A stretch of 64,000 bases of DNA from Arthrobacter sp. Hiyo8 (GCA_001549895.1 AP014719.1:3844001-3908000); one strand, 5' to 3'; positions 9,571 through 19,534 are shown, counted from the stretch's first letter. Program-made: numbers and translations. The notes: generated from the letters alone by a model not told the origin.

Positions 9571-10692
9571 ATGACTTCCAGCTCCGCACTGCCTCATTCT
9601 GTGCCGGCCAACGGCACTTCCGGCACCGCCGCCTCAAGCCTTGATGCAAGCCACCCGCTGATGGATGGCCGCACCGCAGACTCCCCGCTGATCCAGGCGT
9701 ACCGCGGAGGCAAGCCGTCCCGCCGTCCGGTGTGGTTCATGCGACAGGCAGGCCGCTCGTTGCCGGAATACCTCAAAGTCCGTGAAGGCGTGGCGATGCT
9801 GGACTCCTGCCTGCGTCCCGAACTCGCCTCCGAGATCACTTTGCAGCCGGTTCGCCGCCACGACGTCGACGCGGCAATCTTCTTCTCCGACATCGTCATC
9901 CCCCTCAAGCTGGCGGGGGTCGGCGTGGACATTGTCCCGGCATCGGTCCTGTCCTGGACAAGCCCGTCCGCACCGCTGCCGACGTAGCAGCCTGCCGCAG
10001 CTGACCTGGGAAGCCCTCGAACCGATCCGCGAGGCCGTGCGCCTGACGGTCGCTGAGCTCGGCACCACGCCCCTGATCGGCTTCGCCGGCGCGCCGTTCA
10101 CGCTCGCCGCATACATGGTGGAAGGCAAGCCTTCCCGCGACCACCTCGGTCCGCGCACCATGATGCACGCCGATCCGGAAACCTGGACCGCCCTGGCCAA
10201 TTGGGCAGCCGACGCCTCCGGCATGTTCCTGCGCGCGCAACTGGAAGCCGGCGCCTCCGCAGGGCAACTGTTCGACTCCTGGGCAGGTTCCCTTGGCCTG
10301 GCCGACTACGCCAAGTACGTTGCACCCGCCTCGACCCGCGCCCTTGACCACGTCCGCCACCTCGGCGCGCCGCTGGTCCATTTCGGTACGGGAACGTCCG
10401 AGTTGCTCGTCGCGATGCGCGATGTCGGCGTGGACGTCGTCGGCGTGGACTACCGGCTGCCCCTTGACGAGGCAAACCGGCGGCTCGGCGGCACCGTGCC
10501 CTTGCAAGGCAACATCGACCCGCGCTGCTCTCCGCGCCGTGGGAGGTCCTGGAAGCCCATGTCCGCGAGGTGATCGCAGCCGGATCCGCGGCCCGGGCCA
10601 CGTCCTGAACCTCGGCCATGGCGTGCCCCGGAGACGGACCCGCGGTCCTGACCCGGGTAGTGGAACTCATCCACTCGATCCCGGCAGGATAG
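9571..10692 (+). CDS. hemE: Uroporphyrinogen decarboxylase HemE
   Basis: Decarboxylates uroporphyrinogen III to coproporphyrinogen III. The signature RRPVWFMRQAGRS-LPEYLKVRE, FFSDIVIP, GFAGAPFTLAAYMVEG, FDSWAG and GNIDP are present. ATG 9571 precedes a 30-residue Ser/Ala-rich leader. At least six one-base losses (about 9942, 9990, 10524, 10585, 10633, 10650) disrupt the frame; the repaired protein is 375 residues and ends VELIHSIPAG. Six breaks in one essential gene argue strongly for sequence error. It heads the heme operon; hemY follows after 5 bp. Confidence 0.92.
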
Positions 10693-10697
10693 CGAGC

Positions 10698-12206
10698 ATG
10701 AGCCGCGGGCACGCGCAGTCCGAGCAAACACGGTCCGAACACGCACTTCCCGGGCATTCGGCAGCCGGCCTCCCCGCCGTCGTGGTGGGCGGCGGCATTT
10801 CCGGCCTGCTCGCTGCCCGGGACTGGCCAAGGCCGGATTCGGTGTCACCGTGCTCGAAGCGAGCGACGCGTGGGGCGGTTGCGTGGGAAGCCACACCGTT
10901 GGCGGCCTTGGGCTGGACAGCGGAGCCGAGTCATTCGCCACGCGCTCCACGGCCGTGGCCGATCTCGCCCGCGATCTTGGGCTCAGTGGCAACATCGTGG
11001 CGCCGCATCCTGGGGGTGCCTGGGTGCAGTTGCCGGATGGCCCGCAAGAGCTCCCCAAGACCGGGGTGCTCGGAATTCCCGCGAATCCGTGGGACCCCGA
11101 GGTCCGCCGCTCCTTGGGCTTCGCAGGCTCCTTGCGGGCCTCGCTTGACCGCTACTTGCCCACATCGGTGGGCAGCTCTGCCGACGTCACCAGCGTCGCA
11201 ACCTTGGTGCGGGCGCGGATGGGCAAGCGGGTGCTCGAACGGCTCGTCGCACCCGTCGTCGGGGGAGTGCACTCCGCCGATCCGGGACTGCTCGATGTCG
11301 ACATGGTGGCCCCGGCCTGCGTGCGGCATTGCGGAAGCACGGATCGTTGGCCGCGGCCGTGGCCAGCCAGCGCGCAGCCGGTTCAGGACAAACTGCTTCA
11401 AAGCAAAACGGGACCGGAACGGCGAAGGCCGGATCCGCCGTCGGCGGCTTGAAAGGCGGAATGAACACCTTGGTCTCCGCCCTCGTGGCGGAGCTGCGTT
11501 CGCAGGGCGTCGCCCTCGTTTCCGGCGCCCGCGTGGATGCGATCAGCCGCACTGAAAGCGGTTGGCAGGCCAGCGCTGCGGGCACAACGTACGACGCCGT
11601 GCGGCTGGTGGTGGCGCTCGACGGTCCGGCCGCCGTCGGGTTGCTGGAGGGGCGCTTCCGGAGCTGTCCGCGCTGCGCCCGCCGCGGGTCCCTTGGTGAG
11701 CCTGGTGACCTTGGTGGTGGACGTGCCTGAACTGGACCGTCGTCCCCGCGGCACCGGCATTCTCGTCGCCCCGCAGACCGCCGGGATCGAGGCGAAGGCG
11801 CTCACGCATGCCACGGCAAAATGGGATTGGCTGGCGGAAGAAGCGGACCCGGTACGCACGTGCTGCGCCTGTCCTATGGGCGCGCCGAAGGGGCGGACGC
11901 CCCTGGATCGGCGGCCGCGCAATCCGTCGCCTCACTCAATGACGATGCTCTGCTCGACGCTGCGCTCCGCGACGCCTCGACCTTGCTGACCGTGCCGATT
12001 GTCCGCGAAGACGTGCTCGATTGGGACGTCGTCCGTTGGGCGGGGCCTTGCCGTTCGCCGCCGTCGGTCACAAACAGCGCGTTGCCGAGGTGCGCCGCAT
12101 CTGCTCCGGAGCCGACGGCTTGACCGTGGTGGGAGGCTGGCTCGCCGGAAACGGCCTGGCCGCCGTGGTTGCGGACACCTCCGCGCAAATCGACGCAGTT
12201 TTGTGA
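10698..12206 (+). CDS. hemY: Coproporphyrinogen III / protoporphyrinogen oxidase HemY (CgoX)
   Basis: FAD enzyme that aromatises the porphyrinogen ring; in actinobacteria the substrate is normally coproporphyrinogen III (CgoX role). N-terminal FAD fold AVVVGGGISGLLAAR with VTVLEASDAWGGCV, then GLDSGAESFATR and a C-terminal VVGGWLAGNGLAAVV. Roughly six one-base losses (near 10820, 11310, 11651, 11690, 11852, 12045); the repaired protein is about 504 residues. Also named hemG. The TGA at 12204-12206 overlaps the left arm of an 18-bp hairpin ahead of hemQ. Membrane association is likely but no TM helix is seen. Confidence 0.9.
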
Positions 12207-12245
12207 AATGCATCACTTCTACGTCTTGTAGAAGTGATGCATTTC
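12205..12245 (+). repeat. Perfect 18-bp inverted repeat between hemY and hemQ
   Basis: GAAATGCATCACTTCTAC (12205-12222) and its exact reverse complement (12228-12245) flank a 5-nt loop, GTCTT. The left arm begins inside the hemY stop codon and the right arm ends 33 bp before the hemQ ATG. The element is only about 40% GC in a GC-rich operon. No T tract follows. It could be a terminator, an mRNA stability or translation hairpin, or an operator; the sequence does not decide. Confidence 0.85.
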
Positions 12246-12278
12246 GACTTAGCGGCATCGACGGGGCAGACTTGTACC

Positions 12279-12979
12279 ATGAGCCACACTTCTGCCGAAT
12301 CTGTCACTAAAACTGCCGAATCCGAAGAGCAGTTCTTTACGCTGTGGACCGTGTTCAAGCGGTCGGGCGATGTCCTGCGCAGCGCCGACGCTGTGCAGGA
12401 TTTCGAGCAGCTGGCTGCCAAGCTCGCCGAGGACGGCGTGGTCCTCCGCGGAAGCTACGACGTCTCCGCCATGCGCTCTGACGCCGACATCATGGTGTGG
12501 CTCCACGGCGCCAAGCCTGAGGCCCTGCAGCAGGCCGTCCGCGACATCCGCCGCAGCGCGCTCTTCGCAGGCACCGAGATCGTCTGGTCCGCCATGGGCG
12601 TCCACCGCGAAGCCGAATTCGCCAAGAACCACGTTCCGGCCTACGCCGCGGCGTCGAGCCCAGCACCTGGCTCTGCGTCTACCCCTTCGTCCGCTCCTAC
12701 GAGTGGTACATCCTGCCGGCCGAAGAGCGTGGAAAGATGCTGCGCGATCACGGCATGCTGGGCCGCGACTTCCCCCAGGTCATCTCCAACACCGTGTCCT
12801 CCTTCGCCTTGGGCGACTGGGAGTGGATCCTCGGCCTGGAAGCACCCGAACTCGTTGACCTGGTGGACCTCATGCGCCACCTGAGGGCCACCGACGCCCG
12901 CAACCACGTTCGCGAGGAAATCCCGTTCTACACCGGCCGCCGCATCACCGCCGCGGAGATCGCCGAGGTCCTCGCGTGA
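12279..12979 (+). CDS. hemQ: Coproheme decarboxylase HemQ (ChdC)
   Basis: Last step of the coproporphyrin-dependent route: oxidative decarboxylation of coproheme to heme b using peroxide; chlorite-dismutase family. Seen: FFTLWTVFKRSGD, GSYDVSAMRSDADIMVW, WYILPAEERGKMLRDHGMLG and the C-terminal REEIPFYTGRRI. ATG 12279 (MSHTSAESV); no convincing Shine-Dalgarno, notable given the hairpin just upstream. One frameshift near 12653 (GCGGCG for GCGGGCG); repaired length 233. Its stop overlaps the hemH start (GTGA). Presence of hemQ marks a Gram-positive type heme pathway. Confidence 0.94.
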
Positions 12980-14220
12980 GCGGCCGCCACTCCGCGGGCC
13001 CGGCCAGCCTCACCGAGGTCAATGACGTCACCGAGGCCGGACGCATGGCTCCCAAAGAGTACGACGCCGTCCTCCTCGCCTCCTTCGGCGGGCCGGAAGG
13101 CCAGGACGACGTCATTCCCTTCCTTCGCAATGTGACCCGTGGCCGCGGCATCCCGGATGAGCGCCTCGAAGAGGTGTCCCACCACTACCGCGCTTTTGGT
13201 GGCATCAGCCCCATCAACCAGCAAAACAGGAACCTCAAGGCCGCCCTCGAAGCGGAGTTGGCATCGCGCGGCATCAGCCTGCCCGTGCTGTGGGGCAACC
13301 GCAACTGGGACCCCTACATCCCGCAAACGCTCCAGGAAGCCTACGACGCCGGCCACCGCAAGCTGCTGATGGTCACCACGAGCGCCTACTCCTGTTACTC
13401 CAGCTGCCGCCAGTACCGCGAGGACATCGGCATCGCGCTGACCGAGACCGGCCTCGACGGCAAACTCGAAGTGGACAAGGTACGCCAGTACTTCGACCAC
13501 CCAGGTTTCGTCGAGCCCTTCGTGGAAGGAACGGCTGCAGGACTTGCTGAGGTCCAGGAGAAACTGGCAGCGGACGGCCTCCAGGGCGCGCCGGTGCACA
13601 TCCTGTTCGCGACGCACTCCATTCCGACCCGTGACGCCGAGGGCGCCGGACGTTCGGACGGCGAGCCCCGCGACTTCGAGCAGGACTCGGCCTACGTGGC
13701 ACAGCACCTGGCTGCCGGCGCCGAAGTTGTCCGGCGGGTTGAATCCGAATCCGGGCTCACCGCGCCGTGGTCCTTGGTGTACCAGTCCCGCTCGGGCGCC
13801 CCGCACGTTCCGTGGCTTGAGCCGGACATCAACGATGCCATCGAGGAACTGGCTGGTCAAGGGATCAAGGGCGTCGTGATCGTACCCCTTGGCTTCGTCT
13901 CCGACCACATGGAAGTGGCCTGGGACCTCGACACCGAGGCCCTGGAAACGTGCAAGAACCTCGGCCTCGCCGCAACACGGGTTCCCACGCCGGGAACCCA
14001 CCGCAAGTTCGTTTCCGGCCTGGTGGACCTCATTTGCGAGCGGACGGTGGCCAACAACATCGCCGATCGCCCCGCCATGACCGGGCTGGGCCCGTGGTAC
14101 GACATCTGCCGTCCGGGCTGCTGCGCCAACTTCCGCGGAGAGAAGCCCACGATTGCGGGTGCGGACACCACAGTCGGCACCGGACACGATGCCTACCCCG
14201 CAGGAGAAAGCGCGAAATGA
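12976..14220 (+). CDS. hemH: Ferrochelatase HemH (coproporphyrin ferrochelatase CpfC)
   Basis: Inserts ferrous iron into the porphyrin; with hemQ next to it the substrate should be coproporphyrin III. The 414-residue protein is intact: LLASFGGPEG, SSCRQYREDI, active-site His in FATHSIPTRD, and VIVPLGFVSDHMEVAWDLD. A C-terminal cysteine cluster CRPGCCANFR, with another Cys in SCYSSC, resembles the [2Fe-2S] ligands of actinobacterial ferrochelatases. GTG 12976 overlaps the hemQ stop by 4 bp. The first 20 or so residues (GRHSAGPASLTEVN) precede the core domain. Confidence 0.94.
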   Translation: MSGRHSAGPASLTEVNDVTEAGRMAPKEYDAVLLASFGGPEGQDDVIPFLRNVTRGRGIPDERLEEVSHHYRAFGGISPINQQNRNLKAALEAELASRGISLPVLWGNRNWDPYIPQTLQEAYDAGHRKLLMVTTSAYSCYSSCRQYREDIGIALTETGLDGKLEVDKVRQYFDHPGFVEPFVEGTAAGLAEVQEKLAADGLQGAPVHILFATHSIPTRDAEGAGRSDGEPRDFEQDSAYVAQHLAAGAEVVRRVESESGLTAPWSLVYQSRSGAPHVPWLEPDINDAIEELAGQGIKGVVIVPLGFVSDHMEVAWDLDTEALETCKNLGLAATRVPTPGTHRKFVSGLVDLICERTVANNIADRPAMTGLGPWYDICRPGCCANFRGEKPTIAGADTTVGTGHDAYPAGESAK

Positions 14221-15203
14221 CCGTTCGGATCGGTACCCGCGCGAGCAAACTCGCGCTCACCCAGAGCCAGCAGGCCGCGGACCAGCTGGCCGCCATCGGT
14301 GGCTTTCCCGTTGAACTAGTGCGCATCAAGACCGAAGGCGATGTCCGGACGGGTTCCCTGTCCCAGATGGGCGGCACCGGAGTGTTCGTCGCCGCGCTTC
14401 GCGACGCGCTGTTGGAGAACGCGTGCGACGTTGCTGTTCACTCCTTGAAGGATCTCCCCACGGGCGCGGCACTCGGACTCACCATCGCCGCAACGCCCAA
14501 GCGCGTCGACGTCAGGGACGCCTTGTGCGCCCGTGACGGGCTCAAACTGGTGGATCTTCCAGCAGGCGCAAGGGTCGGCACCGGATCGCCGCGCCGCGCT
14601 GCCCAGTTGCGCGCCGCCCGCCCGGATCTCGACGTCGTGGACATCCGCGGCAACGTGGACACCCGGCTGGGCCGTGTTCCGGGGCTCGCCGGGAATGCAG
14701 AAGACGCACCCGGCGACCTCGACGCCGTCGTCCTCGCCGCCGCGGGACTGGAACGGATCAGCAGGCTCGACGTCGTGACGGAGTTCTTTGAGACCGACGT
14801 CATGCTTCCTGCCCCCGGACAGGGCTCGCTCGCGATCGAGTGCCGCACGGCCGATGCACCGAGACAGTCCGACTCGGCTGAAGGTTCCCAGGGGGCACTC
14901 GCCCAGGCCCTGGCCGCGCTCAACGACGAAGACACCCGGCTTGCCGTCACCGCGGAGAGGGCCGTCCTGGCCCGCCTCGAAGCCGGCTGTGCTGCGCCCG
15001 TGGGCGCCTACGCTTACCGCAAGGGCAGCATGCTCTACCTGGAAGCGGTCGTCTGCGCTGTGGACGGGAGTAAGTCGGTGCGTGAGAAAAAAGCCACGGA
15101 CGGGCTCACTGAGGTGGGCGCCACGTTGCTGGGAATCGAAGTCGCCGAGCTCCTGCTTGCCGCGGGTGCCGCGGACATCACAGATCTTGCAGCTTCCCGA
15201 TAA
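14217..15203 (+). CDS. hemC: Hydroxymethylbilane synthase HemC
   Basis: Condenses four porphobilinogens into hydroxymethylbilane. Intact, 328 residues. Family blocks: VRIGTRASKLALTQSQ, VHSLKDLPTG, GTGSPRRAAQLRAARPDL, DIRGNVDTRL, LPAPGQGSLAIECR, and the dipyrromethane-binding Cys in LEAGCAAPVGAYA. ATG 14217 overlaps the hemH stop (ATGA). An insertion around residues 215-235 (ADAPRQSDSAEGSQG) is Ser/Gly-rich and looks like a surface loop. Confidence 0.96.
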   Translation: MTVRIGTRASKLALTQSQQAADQLAAIGGFPVELVRIKTEGDVRTGSLSQMGGTGVFVAALRDALLENACDVAVHSLKDLPTGAALGLTIAATPKRVDVRDALCARDGLKLVDLPAGARVGTGSPRRAAQLRAARPDLDVVDIRGNVDTRLGRVPGLAGNAEDAPGDLDAVVLAAAGLERISRLDVVTEFFETDVMLPAPGQGSLAIECRTADAPRQSDSAEGSQGALAQALAALNDEDTRLAVTAERAVLARLEAGCAAPVGAYAYRKGSMLYLEAVVCAVDGSKSVREKKATDGLTEVGATLLGIEVAELLLAAGAADITDLAASR

Positions 15204-15222
15204 CCGGAGCCAACAGGAGACC

Positions 15223-16110
15223 ATGGGACGGCACAGCGCGGTGAAGTCGGGAGAGGCCCGGGTCCTTGAAGGCGCCCGGATTCTTGTGACGCGCAGCCCG
15301 GATCGTGCCGCCCCGCTGGTCAGCGCCCTGCGCGAAGCCGGCGCGGAGCCGCTCCTGTTGCCGTTGATCGACTTCGAGCGTGCCCGCGACCAGCATTCCC
15401 TTGAGGTCGCCTTGGACGCCCTCCGTGCGGGAGCGTACAGCTGGCTGGTGGTCAGCAGCATCACCACGGTGCGTGCCCTGAAGGAAAAGGCAGCAGAGCG
15501 GCGCTTGGAGCTGAAGGAGCTGATTCCGGAGTCCGTCCGGATCGCGACGATCGGTCCGTCGAGCAGGCGGGTCCTCGAGGCGGAAGGCATTCCGGTGGAC
15601 CTCGCGCCGGAGGACGTCCAGTCGGCCGCAGGACTCGTCTCCGCCTGGCCGACAGGCCCGGCCAACGTTCTGTTGCCCCAAGCGGACATTGCCGACGCGA
15701 TGTTGTTGGACGGTATCGAAGCCAAGGGGCCTCGGTCCAGGCAGTGACGGCCTACCACACCGTGGACTACCCTGCGGCCCCCGAACGCCGGCTGACTGCC
15801 GCCTTGGCAGCAGCGAACGGCTGGCACGCGGGCGGGCCGGGCGCCGGAGCTCACCCCGGAAGCCGCGAAGGCCGAGCTTTCCGGCGGACGGCTCCACGCC
15901 GTCGTCGCCGCTTCACCCAGCGCTGCCCGCCGCATCCACGCCTCATTGGCGCCGCTGCGGGATTGCCGCTTCATTGCGATCGGGCGCTCGACGGCGGCAG
16001 AGGCGGCCGCCCTCGGCATCCCGGTCGCGGCAACCGCCAAGGAACCCACACCCGCCGGCATCGTGGCCGCCCTACGCACCGTATTCGACACCGAAGGGAA
16101 CGAAAGTTGA
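15223..16110 (+). CDS. hemD: Uroporphyrinogen-III synthase HemD
   Basis: Cyclises hydroxymethylbilane to uroporphyrinogen III. HemD is poorly conserved, but RILVTRSPDRAAPLVSALREAG, WLVVSSITTVRAL, ATIGPSSRRVLEAEGI, AVTAYHTVDYP and RFIAIGRSTAAEAAALGI are typical, and its place between hemC and hemB fits. ATG 15223 has CAGGAG upstream. The frame breaks near 15727 (one base) and near 15835-15845 (two bases lost, or one gained); with three bases restored the product is 296 residues, ending FDTEGNES at TGA 16108-16110. Confidence 0.9.
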
Positions 16111-17087
16111 GCTTTCCAAACCACCGGCCCCGCCGGCTCCGCACCACCCCCGCCATGCGCCGGATGACTGCCGAACACCGGCTGGCTCCCGCCGACCTCA
16201 TCCTGCCCGCCTTCATTCGCGAAGGACTCAGCGAACCGGCTCCGATCAGTTCCATGCCCGGCGTCGTGCAGCACACCACGGACTCGCTCAAACGCGCCGC
16301 TGCCGAAGCCGTGGAATTGGGTGTCAGCGGAATCATGCTGTTCGGTGTTCCGGCAGTCCGCGATGCCCGCGGCACAGCTTCCCTGGATCCCGACGGCGTG
16401 CTGAACAAGGCCATCCGCGACGTCCGCGCAGAAGTCGGCGATGACCTGGTGGTCATGGGCGATGTATGCCTCGACGAATTCACCGATCACGGCCACTGCG
16501 GTGTCCTGGACGCCAACGGCTACGTGGACAACGACGCCACCCTCGAAATCTACGCCCAAATGGCAGTAGCGCAGGCCGACGCCGGTGCCCACGTCCTAGG
16601 GCCGTCCGGGATGATGGATGGCCAGATCGCCGTGATTCGCCAGGCCCTTGAAGAGGCCGGACATCAGAACACCGCGCTCCTGGCCTACGCGGCGAAGTAC
16701 GCCTCCGCTTTCTACGGCCCCTTCCGCGAAGCCGTGGACTCGCAGCTCAAGGGTGACCGCCGGACCTACCAGATGGATGCCGCCAACCGCCGGGAAGCCA
16801 TCATCGAGGTGGAACTCGACCTCGAAGAAGGCGCTGACATGGTGATGGTCAAGCCGGCCATGAGCTACCTGGACATCCTCGCCGACGTCGCAGCCAGGAG
16901 CCCGGTACCCGTGGCGGCCTACCAAATCTCCGGTGAATACGCCATGATCGAAGCGGCCGCCGCGAACGGCTGGATCGATCGCCGCGGCGCCATCACAGAA
17001 TCCGTGCTCGGCATCAAGCGGGCCGGCGCCGACATGGTGCTGACGTACTGGGCCTCCGAACTTGCCGGCTGGCTTAAGGAGTCCTGA
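16107..17087 (+). CDS. hemB: Delta-aminolevulinic acid dehydratase HemB
   Basis: Condenses two 5-aminolevulinates to porphobilinogen. 326 residues from TTG 16107, which overlaps the hemD stop (TTGA); LSFPNHRPRRLRTTPAMR is the usual N-terminus. Catalytic lysines are in AYAAKYASAFYGPF and MVKPAMSYLD. The metal-binding loop reads DVCLDEFTDHGHCG: an Asp where zinc enzymes have the middle Cys, but Cys at both ends, so a mixed site between the classic Zn and Mg types. Intact. The stop overlaps the next gene's ATG. Confidence 0.95.
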   Translation: MSFPNHRPRRLRTTPAMRRMTAEHRLAPADLILPAFIREGLSEPAPISSMPGVVQHTTDSLKRAAAEAVELGVSGIMLFGVPAVRDARGTASLDPDGVLNKAIRDVRAEVGDDLVVMGDVCLDEFTDHGHCGVLDANGYVDNDATLEIYAQMAVAQADAGAHVLGPSGMMDGQIAVIRQALEEAGHQNTALLAYAAKYASAFYGPFREAVDSQLKGDRRTYQMDAANRREAIIEVELDLEEGADMVMVKPAMSYLDILADVAARSPVPVAAYQISGEYAMIEAAAANGWIDRRGAITESVLGIKRAGADMVLTYWASELAGWLKES

Positions 17088-18163
17088 TGACCGATACCGC
17101 TTCCACTCCCACGGCCCCTGTCGGAGCCGCGGAGATCCTCCTCGGGCTGAATACTTTCGGTGACGCCGGGGTGGACGCCGACGGCAACCCGAAACAGCAT
17201 GCCCAGGTCTTGCGGGAGCTGCTGGCGGAAGCGGAGCTGGCGGACGCCGTCGGGCTTCACGCCTTTGGGGTGGGGGAGCACCACCGGCGCGACTTCGCCG
17301 TCTCGGCGCCCGAAGTTTTCCTCGCGGCCGCGGCAGCCCGGACATCCCAGATCAAGCTCGGTTCGGCCGTCACCGTGCTCAGCTCCGACGACCCCATCAG
17401 GGTCTTCCAGCGCTTCTCCACCGTTGACGCGCTCTCCAATGGTCGTGCGGAGGTGATGCTGGGCCGCGGCTCGTTCGTGGAATCGTTCCCGCTGTTCGGC
17501 CTGGATCTGGCCGACTACGAAGTCCTGTTCGAGGAGAAGCTGGAACTCTTCGACAAGGTCCGGGCGCAGAAGCCGGTGCATTGGGAAGGCCGCACCCGGC
17601 CGAACGTGAACGGAATGAGCGTCTTTCCGCCGCTGGAACACCACTTGCTGCCAACGTGGATCGGTGTGGGCGGTACTCCAGAATCAGTGTTGCGCTGCGC
17701 GCAATACGGCTACCCCATCATTTTCGCCATCATCGGCGGGGAACCGCGCCGCTTTGCCCCGCTCGTGGAGCTCTACCGCGAGGCAATGGAAAAATACGGG
17801 CACCCCATGCAGCAAATTGCCACGCACTCGCCTGGCTACGTTGCCCCAACCGACGAGCAAGCCCGGGAGGAACTCTTCCCGCATTGGCTGGCCCAGCGAA
17901 ACCGCATCGGCGCGGAACGCGGCTGGGGACCGGCAAGCCGGGGCGAGTTCGACGCCATGTGCGGACCCGAAGGAGCCCTGTATGTCGGTTCCCCGGAAAC
18001 GGTCGCCCGGAAGATCGTCCTGCTGAAGCGGAACCTCGGCGTTGACCGTTTCGACCTCAAATACAGCAACGGAACCCTGCCCCACGAATCCATGATGCGT
18101 TGCATCGAACTCTTCGGCACTGTGGTGGCCCCACTGGTGGCCGAGCAGCTTGCCGACGCCTGA
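17087..18163 (+). CDS. LLM-class flavin-dependent oxidoreductase in the heme operon
   Basis: Luciferase-like TIM-barrel flavoprotein, 358 residues, intact: LLGLNTFGDAG, GVGEHHRRDFAVSAPEV, KLGSAVTVLSSDDPIRVFQ, MLGRGSFVESFPLFG, WIGVGGTPESVLRCA, and the C-terminal FDLKYSNGTLPHE. It resembles the Atu2307/SP_0267 subgroup. Its ATG at 17087 shares a base with the hemB stop, so it is translated with the heme genes. No heme-pathway role is known to me for this family; flavin or heme quality control would be speculation. Confidence 0.88.
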   Translation: MTDTASTPTAPVGAAEILLGLNTFGDAGVDADGNPKQHAQVLRELLAEAELADAVGLHAFGVGEHHRRDFAVSAPEVFLAAAAARTSQIKLGSAVTVLSSDDPIRVFQRFSTVDALSNGRAEVMLGRGSFVESFPLFGLDLADYEVLFEEKLELFDKVRAQKPVHWEGRTRPNVNGMSVFPPLEHHLLPTWIGVGGTPESVLRCAQYGYPIIFAIIGGEPRRFAPLVELYREAMEKYGHPMQQIATHSPGYVAPTDEQAREELFPHWLAQRNRIGAERGWGPASRGEFDAMCGPEGALYVGSPETVARKIVLLKRNLGVDRFDLKYSNGTLPHESMMRCIELFGTVVAPLVAEQLADA

Positions 18164-18215
18164 GCCCACTTTTTCGGTGCCTGAACCGTCCCGAATCCCT
18201 GAAAGAATGGACACC

Positions 18216-19534
18216 ATGACTTCAAACACCCCTGTCTCCGACCAGCTGTTCGACCGCGCCCGATCCCTGATGCCCGGCGGCGTCAACTCTCCGGTGCGCG
18301 CCTTCGGCTCCGTCGGCGGCACCCCGAAGTTCATGGTTTCGGCGAAGGGTCCCTACCTCACCGACGCAGATGGCCGCGAATACGTCGATCTCGTCTGCTC
18401 ATGGGGTCCGGCGCTCCTGGGTCACGCACATCCGGCAGTCCTCGACGCCGTCCATGCCGCCGTCGACCGCGGTTTGTCCTTTGGTGCCTCGACACCCGAT
18501 GAGGCAAACCTCGCCGCGATCGTCAAGGAACGCGTCTCCGCCGTCGAACGCATCCGCATGGTGTCCACGGGCACCGAGGCCACCATGACCGCCGTGCGCT
18601 TGGCCCGTGGGTTCACTGGCCGCAACCTGATCGTGAAGTTCGCCGGCTGCTACCACGGTCACCTCGATGGGCTGCTCGCCGCGGCTGGCTCGGGCCTTGC
18701 GACCATGGCTCTGCCCGGTTCAGCCGGTGTCACCGAAGCTGCCGCCGCTGAAACCCTCGTCCTGCCGTACAACGACCTCGGTGCGGTGGAAGCCGCTTTT
18801 GCTGCGCACGGCAACAACATCGCTGCCGTCATCACCGAAGCCGCTCCCGCCAACATGGGCGTGGTCACGCCGAACGACGGCTTCAACGCAGGCCTGTCCC
18901 GCATCACCCGCGAACACGGCGCGCTGTTGATCCTGGACGAAGTGCTCACCGGCTTCCGCACCGGCTACGCGGGCTACTGGGCCTCACAGGCCGCCAGGAA
19001 GGCTGGACGCCGGACCTGCTGACCTTCGGCAAAGTCATCGGCGGCGGGATGCCGACGGCGGCGCTCGGCGGACGTGCCGACGTCATGGATTACCTTGCGC
19101 CCCTTGGCCCGGTGTACCAGGCAGGAACCTTGTCCGGGAACCCTGTGGCAATGGCCGCCGGCGTCGCCACCCTGACGCTCGCGACGCCGGAGGTCTACAG
19201 CTTCGTGGATGCCCGCTCGCTGGAACTCTCGGCGGCACTCTCATCGGCGCTGGACACCGCAGGCGTGGACCACTCGATCCAGCGCGCAGGGAACCTTTTC
19301 TCGGTGGCCTTCGGTACGTCGGTCAACGGAGTCCACAACTACGCCGACGCCCAGGCCCAGGACGTCTTCCGCTACGCACCGTTCTTCCACTCCATGCTGG
19401 ACTCCGGTGTCTACCTGCCGCCGTCGGTCTTCGAGGCGTGGTTCCTTTCCGCTGCCCACGACGATGCCGCGATGAACCGGATTTTCGACGCCCTTCCCGC
19501 TGCGGCCAAGGCGGCCGCGGAGGCCGCAGCCTGA
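18216..19534 (+). CDS. hemL: Glutamate-1-semialdehyde 2,1-aminomutase HemL
   Basis: PLP enzyme converting glutamate-1-semialdehyde to 5-aminolevulinate, acting right after HemA. Seen: LMPGGVNSPVRAF, VSTGTEATMTAVRLARG, LILDEVLTGFR, PLP lysine in LLTFGKVIGGGMP, and GTLSGNPVAMAAG. ATG 18216 chosen over ATG 18207 because the family starts MTSNTPVSDQ-LFDRA. One frameshift near 19003 (GCCAGG for GCCCAGG); repaired length 439. It begins 52 bp after the LLM gene, the largest gap in the operon, so it may also have its own promoter. Confidence 0.94.

Noticed and set aside
12928..14187. Minus-strand frame of 419 codons opposite hemH
   Set aside because: Shadow of hemH, which is intact with full family motifs.
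14316..16592. Long minus-strand open frame of 758 codons opposite hemC, hemD and hemB
   Set aside because: It is antisense to three well-supported heme genes, has low-complexity composition and no recognisable motif; long antisense frames are common at this GC content.
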